A DNA stretch of 64,000 bases from assembly GCA_038503035.1 (NCBI GenBank), contig JAVSML010001080.1:1-64000 (forward strand). The letters are read 5' to 3'. The notes beneath the pieces were generated by a model that had not been told where the DNA came from, searched no databases, and saw only the letters and a program-made list of their open reading frames with translations. Position numbers and translations under genes: made by a program. The number at the start of each line of letters is the position of its first letter. Within the stretch, counting starts at the first letter, position 1. The stretch comes from Crocodylus rhombifer. Its lineage: Eukaryota; Chordata; Crocodylia; Crocodylidae. Below are positions 44,676 to 54,900 of this stretch, one piece after another.

Positions 44676-46048
44676 CAGGGGTTCGGGTTTTCTGTTTTCT
44701 ATGGAAAAATGCTTGTCCTGGACCAATCCAGAGTGAGTACACACTCTGGAAGTGTGGCATTCTGGCAAGCATGCCAGCAGCAGTTCTTCAGTCACCTAAG
44801 GTCACTTTGAGGGAGTAACTCCTCCTTCACACTCTCTTATTCTGACACTTTAAAATAGTAAATATATCAATGAACCATTGTGTTTAACTGATACCTATAT
44901 ACATAGTGGTGCATTGATAGATTGGTCCATATTGTATCAGCACCAATAAAAGGAAAGATGACATTACCAATTGGCTATTTTTGGCTGATGTGGCCTGTAA
45001 TGTCACTGATAAATGCCGTGTGCATGTGCACAGCCACAGCGCAGCACACAGGTGGCCAGGAGCATGACCTGGCAGTGTGGAGAGCATTGTCCAGCTGATA
45101 AGTCTGTTGTGGGGGAAGTGGTATAGAGGAAGGAACGGGTGTGAAGGGGGGAGACCTAGGACCCCTCAGTGAGGGAGGGAGTGGGGCTGGCACCAGGGCA
45201 GGGCACAGGATGGATCCACAAGCAGCTCATCCAGGGGACTCGGGGGGGGGGGGGATGGTCTGGCTCCTACTGTTGCACACACCCTGGGAGAGCATGAGGG
45301 GCATCATGTGCACCCAGATCTGTGCATGGGGCAAGGGCAAGTTGCTGCTGCAGGCTGGGGCCAGGGGCAGTGCCAGGCTCTTCTTGGTGGGGGGGGTTGG
45401 ACCACGGCTATGTTCGGGGTGAGCGGCAGCAGTGCTGGGAATGGAGAGCTATGGGCTGCAGCCACCCCAAAATTTGCCGTAGCCCCCCTCACAGCACTGC
45501 CACCACATGCCCCAAGCACAGCCTGATCCAGGCCCTCCACCAGAAAGAGCCTGGCACAGCCTCCGGACCCAGCCCACAGCAGCAGCACAGCCTTGCCCCC
45601 CATACCTTCCAGGGTGCATGCAGTGGCAGGAGCCACCCCTTGGATGAGCCACTGCTCCATCCCACACCCTGCCCTGCCCTGGCTGTGCAACAGCTGCCCC
45701 CCCCCCCGCCACCAGCTCCACTTCCTCCCTCACCACAGGGGGCCTCAATCTGCCCCCCCATGCCCTTTCCTTCCCCCTCACCCCTTTCCCCACAATAGAC
45801 TTACCAGCTGGATGCTGCTCTCCCCGCTAACAGGCCACATATTGGCAATCGGATCGGTATCAGTCAATATGACTTGTTTAAAATTGGCCATCAGTATCAG
45901 CCCAAAAAGTATTGGTGCATCCCTAATAATGATGTTTCATTTTAATTGCAGAAAAATACAGATTTAGTTTTTTTTATCAGAAAATTTGTGGATTTTTTTA
46001 ATCAACACAGCATTTGCAATTTTTAAATTGAGAAAACCAGGATCCCTG
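44676..46048. mobile_element. hAT-like element, family copy B
   Basis: Flanked by CTCATAAT (44668-44675) and CTCGTAAT (46049-46056), an 8-bp duplication with one CpG-decay difference. The ends CAGGGGTTCGGGTTTTCT and the reverse complement of GAAAACCAGGATCCCTG match copy A. It is interrupted by a second element at 44904-45925. No transposase remnant recognised. Confidence 0.78.
44904..45925. mobile_element. Second DNA element nested in copy B
   Basis: The left end TAGTGGTGCATTGATA and the reverse complement of the right end, TAGGGATGCACCAATAC, form hAT-like inverted repeats. Subterminally, GTATCAGCACCAATAA and GTATCAGCCC recur. It splits sequence that is contiguous in copy A (CTATAT... and ...GATGTTTCAT). 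The GC-rich 45010-45830 core carries a run of 13 G (45242-45254) and long overlapping but unsupported frames. No target duplication is clear. Confidence 0.6.
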
Positions 46049-46056
46049 CTCGTAAT

Positions 46057-48093
46057 TACAGAAACATACACAAGATGGAGCTTTTTAAGTGTGGCAGCTG
46101 TCTCTATGATTGCTTGCAGACATTAAAGAAATTATTTGATTTCTAAATATTCAGTGTCTTTAATTTAAAATGCAAGTTATGTTTTCATTGAAACCAGTTT
46201 TCCAACATACAGGTACATCACTTCATCATCATCAGTGGTTTACTCTGAACTTCCATTTTACATTATCAGCCCCCTAGGGACCTTTTCTAATGTTAGTTAA
46301 TTTAGATCTGTTTAAAGCTGGTATTAGTGAATGTTTTCAGTCGCTGGCTTGAAAAAGTTTTCAATTAATTAGTAAACGTAGCCAAATTACTGAATGGGAG
46401 GAAAGGGAATCCAAGGACGATTCCTGACACTGAAGTTGTATTATTCAGACACTTACCAGAATTAGAAGCATTAAGATTTGCAAAGGGTAGTCAAGATCAA
46501 CTGCATAATTCAATCAAAGTGACAGGAATAGTCTTCACCAAAATATGAAAAAATGCCTGTACTGTAACTGGCAAAATGTACATGCCACATTTATTTAACT
46601 CTCCTTTGCTTTAGACTGATTAGCACTAATTAAGGTCCCAGCTAACTATCCTGAATAGGCAGGCCAAAATCCTCTTGTTGGCACCCACCTAGTGATGGTG
46701 TGGAAGACTGGGAAAATTTCATTGTTCTGTAGTCCCACATTGGGTCTTAAGGTTTGGAGGCATCTACAGCTACTTCACAACCATCCTCTGCAATTGGCTG
46801 AGGAAAGAGTTGCAAGGTTGAACAACAACTTTGGCAGCTTTAATTCTAAGCTTCCCCTGTAAATATGCAACAGGAGCCCCTGTTGATCAATGGTCAGTGC
46901 CCTATAGGTTACCTAAATCCTGTTAGCTTTCTGATGTGGTTCTCCAGAGCCACAGTGGAGAGAGCGGAATATGCCCCTTACCAGAATTTAGCATGCCTGG
47001 AATAAAAGTATTTGGCAATTTATGCAAGGCAAGGTATTATTCAACCTATAAAGAGAACCAGTAGTATACTTATGTCATCCTTAAACCTTCAAAATAGAAA
47101 TTAAGTTAAAGTCAAGTGACACTTAGACTAAAGGCTGTTTCTCCACAATAAAATATTGTTTACTTGGTCTGATAAATTTGAGTCTCCTTCTCCAACAGGT
47201 TGTCATAAAGTTCTACAGCTTGCATTCTGTGAGGTTTTAAGCTCTCCCAAGGTACAGAACTGTGTTTAAAATGATCATTCTTTTGCCAGAAAACATTAAT
47301 GATGTTGCTTTCTTAGGCAATTATTGGATTTTATATTGGGTACTTTATTTAGTTGTTTTATTGCTATATTTTAGCTACATAGTATACTATATAGTGCCCA
47401 AGCTCTTCAGCTTTGGGCATCTTTAAAATTCCCAATTATGATGATTAACCATGCACTATCATATAATGATTGTAAACAGCTTTCTAGGCAAAAAAGCATC
47501 TTCATTATTTCTACTTCAAAGCTTCGTACACTGTCATTGTAGCAACAGCTGAGTATGTACTTTGCTCGCATACCATGCTCCTCTTTTGTTTTTCTAAAAT
47601 AGGTGCTTTCCTCCCCTGAAACTTAAAGAAGCCCACACATGGGAAGCCATTCATGGAAGACACCCACTAAAGTCAGAACAATAGAAACCAAGTACATCCC
47701 ATTGGATATAGAATAAATGAGGAAAAGGTGACAAACAGGAAAGGTGTTATTTCAGAGGCTCTTCCTACATGGGGACAAAAGGAAATGCTAGTAGCGCAAA
47801 GAGGGGTATGGATTTAAATTTGTGGACAACAAGCACTTCTGACAAATTAGCCTTTAACTTATGTGTCCCAAGTTCTATTTTACAAATAGCGTTTTCTCTT
47901 ATTCTTGGAGAACCACCGAGCAGGGTTAAGTGGTATGCCCAGAGTAGCAAACTGAGTCACTTCCACAGCCAAAATAAATATGCATGCCTCCCAGTTTCCA
48001 TTTTCATACAGGTCCTATACTGGTTTTTCTTATTTTACATTGGCATATTTTACTGATTACTTCATATTTGGAGTGCAGACATTTCATAATTCA
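46057..48093. other. No gene seen; possible 3' UTR at right
   Basis: AT-rich DNA. If the exon at 48094-48304 (minus) is real, 47344-48093 would be its 3' UTR; an AATAAA on the minus strand lies at 47349-47344. Nothing else supported. Confidence 0.4.
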
Positions 48094-48304
48094 TTAGCTA
48101 CAGGAACAACTCAACTTTCTTTGTCGAGACTTCTTTGACTTCTTGCAAGTGTGACATGCCTGGTATTCATTGCTTGGAACATATGAGCTGCTAATTGCCA
48201 CAGAGGAAGACTTTTCTCTTGAAGAAGAATTCCCATACAGAAGATCTGTCTGTAGATTTTGTTCTATGTTACTTAAGAGGCAGCTGTAACAGCAGATGAC
48301 TAAA
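48094..48304 (-). other. Possible terminal coding exon
   Basis: On the minus strand an acceptor-like tract (TTTCATATTTTGTTTTCCAG) ends at 48305 and is followed by 69 open codons to a TAA at 48096-48094. The predicted peptide starts with a Cys-rich hydrophobic stretch (LVICCYSCLL), has a Ser-rich middle (REKSSSVAISSSY) and ends in a Lys/Arg- and Cys-rich tail (CKKSKKSRQRKLSCSCS). This resembles the cytoplasmic end of a membrane protein, but I do not recognise the family. No upstream exon was identified, and 69 codons open by chance is possible in AT-rich DNA. Confidence 0.25.
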
Positions 48305-49156
48305 CTGGAAAACAAAATATGAAACTATGAGGCAAGCATTGACTTTGATGCATGGAACTGCTGTTTTAGAAATGCCAAACAGCTCTTACATTGCAGTATG
48401 ATTACAAGATGGATTTCCTGTGGATCTTCAAGGTCTTTATTTGGCCCAAAGTTTATATTAAGTCAAGGAGACACAGTTGGCAGGCCTGATGCCCCAAATG
48501 TAAGACGTAAGTATATTTTTATAGACTGTAATTTTGCCCCACATGTGGGACACACAACTTGAGTTGTCACTTCTAATTATCTTTGCCTACACCCTCATTT
48601 ATCTGTGCCTGTCTGTGTCTTTTGAATGTGCATATGTATACCAATTAGGCTCTGTCGGTAAATCTTCATATCTAAGGACAAGTATAGCCCTTTTCTTCAC
48701 CCCATTGATCCTATGCAAAGGGATAGCAGATCCAAGGCAGTTTCTCTCTCCAAGATTTTGGGGGCATTCATTCTTATAACTGCAAGAACTCAGTTATAAC
48801 TCAAAACTGCAAGAAACCAGCCCTTCCTTTTGCAAAAGTGCACACAGTAAGGAAAGGCTGGAGCCAAAAAAATATTCTGACAGTTCCCCTATTTCAGGAG
48901 TAGGGGCACTAGAGCTACTCTTGCCATTAGAATGAAATAACGCCACAAGTGATTCCAGCTTCAGCTCTATAGACAAGGGGAGAAGACATCTCTCCATGAG
49001 TGCCCATTTAGGCATTGTTATTTAGGATTAAACATTACTTACTTGTGATTTCTTTAGAAACATCTGCAGGAAAAAATATCCTTCACCCAACTTTTCTGAA
49101 ATTCAACCACCACAACTGATGTCAAAATTTCAAGAAATCATATTCCCTCTTTGGGC
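48305..49156. other. No gene seen
   Basis: Mixed DNA, no supported feature. Confidence 0.5.
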
Positions 49157-49640
49157 AGACAAGGTTATTTGGGTGAATCTGATATTTTTTAGACCAACTA
49201 AATCGTTGGAGAACAATTTTTAAGCAAGCTTTTGGGTTAAAAAATCCTTCATCAGGCTAAAAAAATTTCAGCAGTTGGTGTGTGTTCTTCCTGGATGGAA
49301 TGAGAAGTAAAGAAGCTGGAGGCTGGGCTGGTGTGCGTACAAGACAAGCAGTCAGTGAAAATGTAGGTTGAAGAGTCAATGGGTGAGAGACAGGCTGGGT
49401 GCGGGGGAGAGAAGGGGGCTGAATAGTGGAGAAGTACCTGGGAAGTCAGCTGTCAAGCAGTTTAGAATGTGTCATAAATCCAATTTCTATATTTAGTCCA
49501 TGATTTTTAGTGTCCAGGAGGTTGATGAAGTGGAGTTCATAGACTATTTAGTTGGTCTAATAAAAGATATCATATTCACCCAAAAAACCTTGTCTGCCTA
49601 TGTCCTTAGACCAACACGGCTACAACCTACCTCCCAGTAT
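49157..49640. repeat. Foldback repeat with 50-bp arms
   Basis: The left arm (GACAAGGTTATTTGGGTGAA, then TCTGATATTTTTTAGACCAA, to about 49206) is the near-perfect reverse complement of 49548-49600 (GTTGGTCTAATAAAAGATAT, then CATATTCACCC...CCTTGTC). Rightward it runs into TTAGACCAACACGGCTACAA, a phrase of a widespread interspersed repeat of reptiles whose family name I am not sure of. AAATCCTTCATCAGG near 49243 belongs to the same repeat. Confidence 0.7.
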
Positions 49641-52490
49641 ACCCCTTCTAAGCATTTAATTGAAGTGGCCCAGTTTTCCAGAGAGCTCAGCAGCCAGCCT
49701 ACCCCATTGAAAATAATCTGTCTCCAGTTGTGGAGCTGAAGTTTCAGAAGTTTTCCCCCTGTCCATTTATCAGCCATAGCTGAATACCACTTGAATGTAC
49801 AACTCAGCTGCTTATGTACCAAACTGATAGTTTAATTTATTAAGATCAAAGTTATAAGCACACATTTATATTCTAGGACATGAACTAGTTTTTCTTACCA
49901 AATATCAGCCATAAGGTTCAATGAACTTGCCAGTGGTAGAAATGTTATTGTAAGCTCAGAGTATTGGGGCTGTGCCTGCCTTAGTGTTAGGGAAATGGCT
50001 AACATATTTTAACTATCACGACCTACATGAACAACAACAGGACAGGAAAGAAAATAATTACTTGAGCAGTTAAGGGGAACCATTGTTTCAATGGGCCATG
50101 TAATTCAGGTTAGCCACTTTTGAGGAAGCTATATACTTATGGGGGGTCTTATAACTGTGTAATACTTTCAGGCAAAATCTGGAAGGAAAATTAAGTGTGC
50201 CTTTTAAATATTTAATAATGGTATTAATGCATTTTGCTCCTAAATGTAATAGGAATCTTTAGGAAAACCTACAGTAGGAGCCTTTATGGTATCATTAACC
50301 ATCCAACACAGTTTAACACTGCTTTAGTTCTGAATTGAAAAACATGAAAAATGCTATATGCACTTAAATCATAATTGTCTTTGTGCAGCCATCCATCAAA
50401 AAAGAAATGGCTTCTACTAAATGAAATATCCATCAGGAACAGCAGTGACAGGCAGTATTTGAATTTGTAATAGGGAAGATTATTCCTGTGGCAATAGGAA
50501 TGACCCAAAAGGTCCTTTCCAACTTTATGACAACAGAGTAGAACAGAATCCTTCTAAATGCTTGCCATGTACACATACCTCATTTTACCAGCTGGACATT
50601 ATTTTTCCATGAAAACATTTTTCCTTATATTAGTAAATTTTCTGATCCTGTTGTATCAATTTTCAACTCTGTAAGCATTTCATGGATCCACTTTCTTTGT
50701 TCAGATTACTTAATAGGAAATTCTGTCCTAGATTCTTCTGGCTCTGAAAACACTGCTAGCTGAACAGCATAAATCTTTGGAAAAAGACATGTTACTCTAA
50801 TTTATCAGCTACTCTCATGCTACACTTCAGACAAAAAGGGCATTTGATGAATAATAACTGGCTTACAACTAAAGTTCAAACCATCTAGTCTTGGAGCCCA
50901 AGCTCCTCTTCAGTTAGCCCTAGTGTGTCACAAAATATGTTATATATTGGCAGTTAATGTATAGCATAAGTATTGCTAGCACACTTGTTCATAACAGGGA
51001 ATGAGGAATTCTTTTATATGTTGTTCTTCATTTGCACAGACTGCCAAGATGTGTCAAGTGAATGAGACATTGAATAGAAGCAAGAGACCTTTGTATCTGC
51101 TCAAATCATTTATTCTTTCCTCAGCTACTACAATAGCTCTAATATTCAAGTATTATCATCCAGTCCTCATGTTCCTAACTGAACTATATAAGAAGATAAC
51201 ATTCTGGTTTAGGCTGCCTATAATTACCTTGAATTCCCAATCTAAGTCCCATCCCCTGGCTACTTTAATTCTGATGGAGTTCCTCTGGCTTTTTCCACTT
51301 GCTGTCTGCTTACTTCTTCCTGCCTGTTTCTAACAAAGAGAAGAGACAATATTTTTTCCAGGCAAGGCAATTACTACATTTTCAGCCTCTTGGCTTCCTC
51401 CTAAATATTGACTATTACCTTCAGGACAGGATAGTGTCAGAAAATGTATGTACCAAGTTTAACCCTGATCTTCATTTTCCACTATAAACTATAGCACCCT
51501 TCTAGGAGTCTGCTGCCATATTCCTGGCCAATGCACCACTGTCAAGTGGCCAGCTGGGTAGCTCACCCTCCCAAGAGTCCTTGCGACCATTTCTTTTGTT
51601 TTCTCCTCCTCCAGAGAACTATACACACACATATCTAGATGTGTATTTCCATAGGACATCAGCCCACCAGCTGAAGTGAGGGACGAGTCTTAGGTGGAGA
51701 TCCACACACCCACGTTCTTGCCTGCCACATCTTTGGTGTTTATAGGAGTATGTTCAGTACCTGGATATGCAATTCTGTCTGGTAGTCATCCACTGTCCTA
51801 TGATGCTGAGGGCTCCACCAGCCCTGCACCCTAGCCCGGTCCACCGGTAGTCTAAGTCTCCTCGGGTTTGTATTCAGCTGCCAGGTTCCTCCCCGAGGCT
51901 TTTACCTCAACAAAAAACAAAAGGAATCCATGCCTCCTGTCCTGAAGGATTGTCAACCGTCTTATGGCAATAGACAAAGAAACAAAATGTCAGTGTGACT
52001 ATTCTTTCCTTCCCCTGTTCATGTCCTTATGATCATGCCTCTTGCATCTTCTACAGGGGTCATCCTAGTACCCTCATCTCACTGAGGTCATCATTTATAA
52101 TTTTTTCTTGTACCCCTTTTAGGGTCATTAAGGTACCAGGCTTCAATTGTGACCCTCTATTAGAGTCTTTACGGTACCTTTTATCCTTCGGGCTCTGCCG
52201 GCTGCTGAGGCAGTTCCTGACCCTGTCACTCTAGAGCTCTTCCAGGGAGTTCCCTCTCTTCAGGAGCCTCCTGCCAGCCCTCCACGTGGCTCTCACAGAT
52301 TCCTCCTTCACTTCCAGTCCTGTGCTCTTCCCTCCTGCCTGCTCCGGGCTCCTCTTTATACTGTGGTTCAAGTTCCCAGCTCCTTCCCTCCAGAAACACC
52401 TGAGTATGAAGGGTTTCAGCTGGGTCCTTTGGGGCTGTGGGTCTAGGGTAGCTGCCTCTGGTTTTGGCACAGGCTCTCTCACTCTCTCAC
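49641..52490. other. No gene seen
   Basis: AT-rich to about 51500, then moderate GC with no recognised feature. GGGTCATTAAGGTACC near 52120 and GAGTCTTTACGGTACC near 52163 are loosely repetitive. Confidence 0.5.
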
Positions 52491-52496
52491 ACTACC

Positions 52497-53000
52497 ACAC
52501 TACCCCTTGCTTGAGGCTACAGAACTCATCCCTCTTCACTGGGGCTACCTTTCACTGGGGCTGCACAACTCCTCCCCCTCACTTGGGGCTCCCACACCTC
52601 CCCTCATAGTTTCATTGTTTCTAGGGTCAGAAGGGACCTGAGTAGATCATCTAGTCAGACCCCCTGCCATGGCAGGAAACAATACTGGGGTCAAACGACC
52701 CCAGCAAGATGTTCATCCAACCTCTGCTTGGGGCTACAGCCTTCACTGGGGCTACCCCCTCACTGGGGTCCTAATTTCCACCCCCCCTCACTTGGGGCTC
52801 CAGACTGTCCCCTCACTCAGGGCCATGGGGGTTTGCTTCCCAGTGGGCTCAGGTGGCCACAGCCATGCCTGGCCCCACTCTTCTCCTCAGGGCTTGCATA
52901 CCCATGCCTGGCCCCAACTTTCCCTTTCAGGGTCTTGATCCCTGCAGGGCTCAGGTGGCCACAGCCATGCCTGGTCCCAACTACCGCTGATGGTATGTAA
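52497..53000. repeat. Degenerate GC-rich repeat array
   Basis: The words (T)CACTGGGGCTAC and CACTTGGGGCTCC recur about eight times from 52506 to 52800, and GGTGGCCACAGCCATGCCTG recurs twice (52850 and 52949). This degenerate tandem array, or part of an LTR, is interrupted by the CR1 tail at 52605-52722. Confidence 0.55.
52605..52722 (-). mobile_element. CR1 LINE 3' tail, minus strand
   Basis: CATAGTTTCATTGTTTCTAG, GGTCAGAAGGGACCTGAG, CCCCCTGCCATGGCAGG and TGGGGTCAAACGACCCC match the ends of the CR1 copies at 6251 and 30358. Only about 118 bp was inserted, into the GC-rich array. Confidence 0.85.
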
Positions 53001-53438
53001 ACCCACCTGAAGGTGAAGGCTAGAGTTAATGTGGCCCTACCTGCCTTTCACCAGGGTGATAACTGGCCTTGCATTTCTTGGGGGCTCCCATGCCACTGAG
53101 AGCCCCACGAGGCCACCCACTCCTGGCAGGATGCAGTTTTAGGTCATGCCCAGGACCAGGAGCCTCCTGACCATCCCCTACACCACCTCCTTTACCTCCA
53201 GATGATACCAGCAGCCCTGCAGATAGGCAATGTTGTTGCCTGCCTCCCAGCAGCAAAAATGCTCTGTTTATATGGGCAGCCCTAGATCCAAAATGGCTGC
53301 CCTCATCAGGCTACAGGGATACATTGATTTCATCCAACAAAACATATAGCACATAATACAGAAGACAATACTTATTATTATAAAGAGAACTATTACAGGG
53401 TGTAACTTTATATTCATAATGGCTGTTCCGGATGGAAT
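53001..53438. other. No gene seen
   Basis: GC-rich then AT-rich transition without a supported feature. Confidence 0.5.
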
Positions 53439-53997
53439 TCATTCCGAAAAGATATCATACCAATGATATATTGTTATCTGCCTAGCTTGCTCAGAAACCT
53501 TAAGAATCTCCTTTCCCCGGTGTAAAATGGAGATACTACACATGTGTGCATTTCTGCGAGTAGCTATGGTCAGTTGGGTTATTTGAGAATTCATTGTTAG
53601 GAAGTTGGAGAGAGTAGTCAAATTAACTCCTAAAAATAAGGTAAAAATTAATACATTGTCAGGTTTAATGTTTACATTTTGCATTGTTTTGTAAAATAGT
53701 ACATGAGGAGAGGAGTTTGGATAATTGACATTACACATACATTGCTGAACTGAGAGAAATGACGTTTTTTTCCCTTGCCAAATGATCCCCTCGAATCCTA
53801 TCACACGCACACAATAATCTCTATCAAAATACTATTTAGTGGTGCTGTTATCTAATTTATCCTAATAACATGTGGCTAGTCCTACGCCTTGAAATATGCA
53901 AGGTTCTTTTAACCAGGGAAGTGTGGAGCCTACCCACTGATGAGTTGTCCACTTATCACACATCCAGTGATTAATGATTTTGTTTTGATCATTCAAA
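53439..53997 (-). pseudogene. Retroviral Env-like remnant, uncertain
   Basis: On the minus strand one frame is readable across about 560 nt with two stops (near 53860 and 53830). The open 3' part is 123 codons. It has N-glycosylation sites (NSS, NLT), scattered Cys and Trp, and a heptad-like Leu/Ile stretch around LTTLSNFLTMNSQITQLTI, suggestive of an Env ectodomain. I cannot tie it to a family. It may belong with the open segment at 54523-54900 on the same strand. Chance openness or another protein class is possible. Confidence 0.3.
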
Positions 53998-54522
53998 TAT
54001 TTGCCAATTAAACTAGGGGCCTAAATATGGTATCCAGTGCCCTTAAATTGGTGGCTGTCAAGGGGATAACAGTAGTAGTAGTTTGAGCCAGTAATTGGCC
54101 CTCTTTCTCCCTGTCCAGTGCTGGTCCCCTAGTTTCAGTGGTTGAACACCTTTTTATGGTGGCCACTGTGGGTGGGGGTGATTGTCCCATGCATCTGTGT
54201 CCCAATTTTCAGTTAGTGATTTTGGTTCCAGTTTGGGGTATCTATTGGGATATCCCCAGCGATAACAGCAGCAACCTGCCTATTTGCGAATCCTAACTTA
54301 TGTTTTAGATACTTGATTACAGATTCACACCGAACATGGTTTGCTGGTGCCTGCCCTTGCTCTAGCGTTAATTTTTTTACCATCCCGTGTAGAAACAGGA
54401 CCTCTTGTTCTAATCTTGCCTTTTCCTCAGTTACTATCCTAAGACTTTTGTTTTTAATGAAGTTTGTCTTAAAGCATCCTGAAGGATTTGTAACTGTGAT
54501 TGTGCACCTCCTGCTGCTATTT

Positions 54523-54900
54523 TTAGCATAACCAATTCGTGCATAGTCTGTGAGAGTTGTGTATCTCTCTGCTAGAGTGCCTCCTGGCAGTTAGCCAAAC
54601 AGAGGAAAAGATTTTTAGTGGCTTTCTAAAAAAGCCATATAGCAGCAGCTTCCTCTTAGTGGAGTTAGGTGTCATATTATATATCTGCATATAATTTTTA
54701 AATTTATCTTCTAAGTCTTCAATGGTGTGGGCATTGGATACTGCTTGCTCAGTCCAAGGGCTATGCCCAAGCTGCTGCAGCACTTGCTTTAACAGACTCA
54801 CCTCCTGCAGATACATGGGCAGTAGATTTTTAACATCCTTTATGTCTACCTCACCCCTTACTGTCTTTCTTTTAAACATCCTAACTTCTGTCTCCTGTAT
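54523..54900 (-). pseudogene. Retroelement-like open segment, uncertain
   Basis: A minus-strand open frame of about 118 codons from the internal Met (extending about 12 codons upstream), predicted to be helical and charged (LLPMYLQEVSLLKQVLQQLG, then HTIEDLEDKFKNYMQ), with a basic stretch KRKLLLYGFFRKP near the end. It resembles structural-protein or leader sequence of degenerate retroviruses, but no defining motif is present. A minus-strand TGGTAGTAGTCCCGGGTAC near 55255 could be a primer site, which I could not match to a tRNA. Confidence 0.25.
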
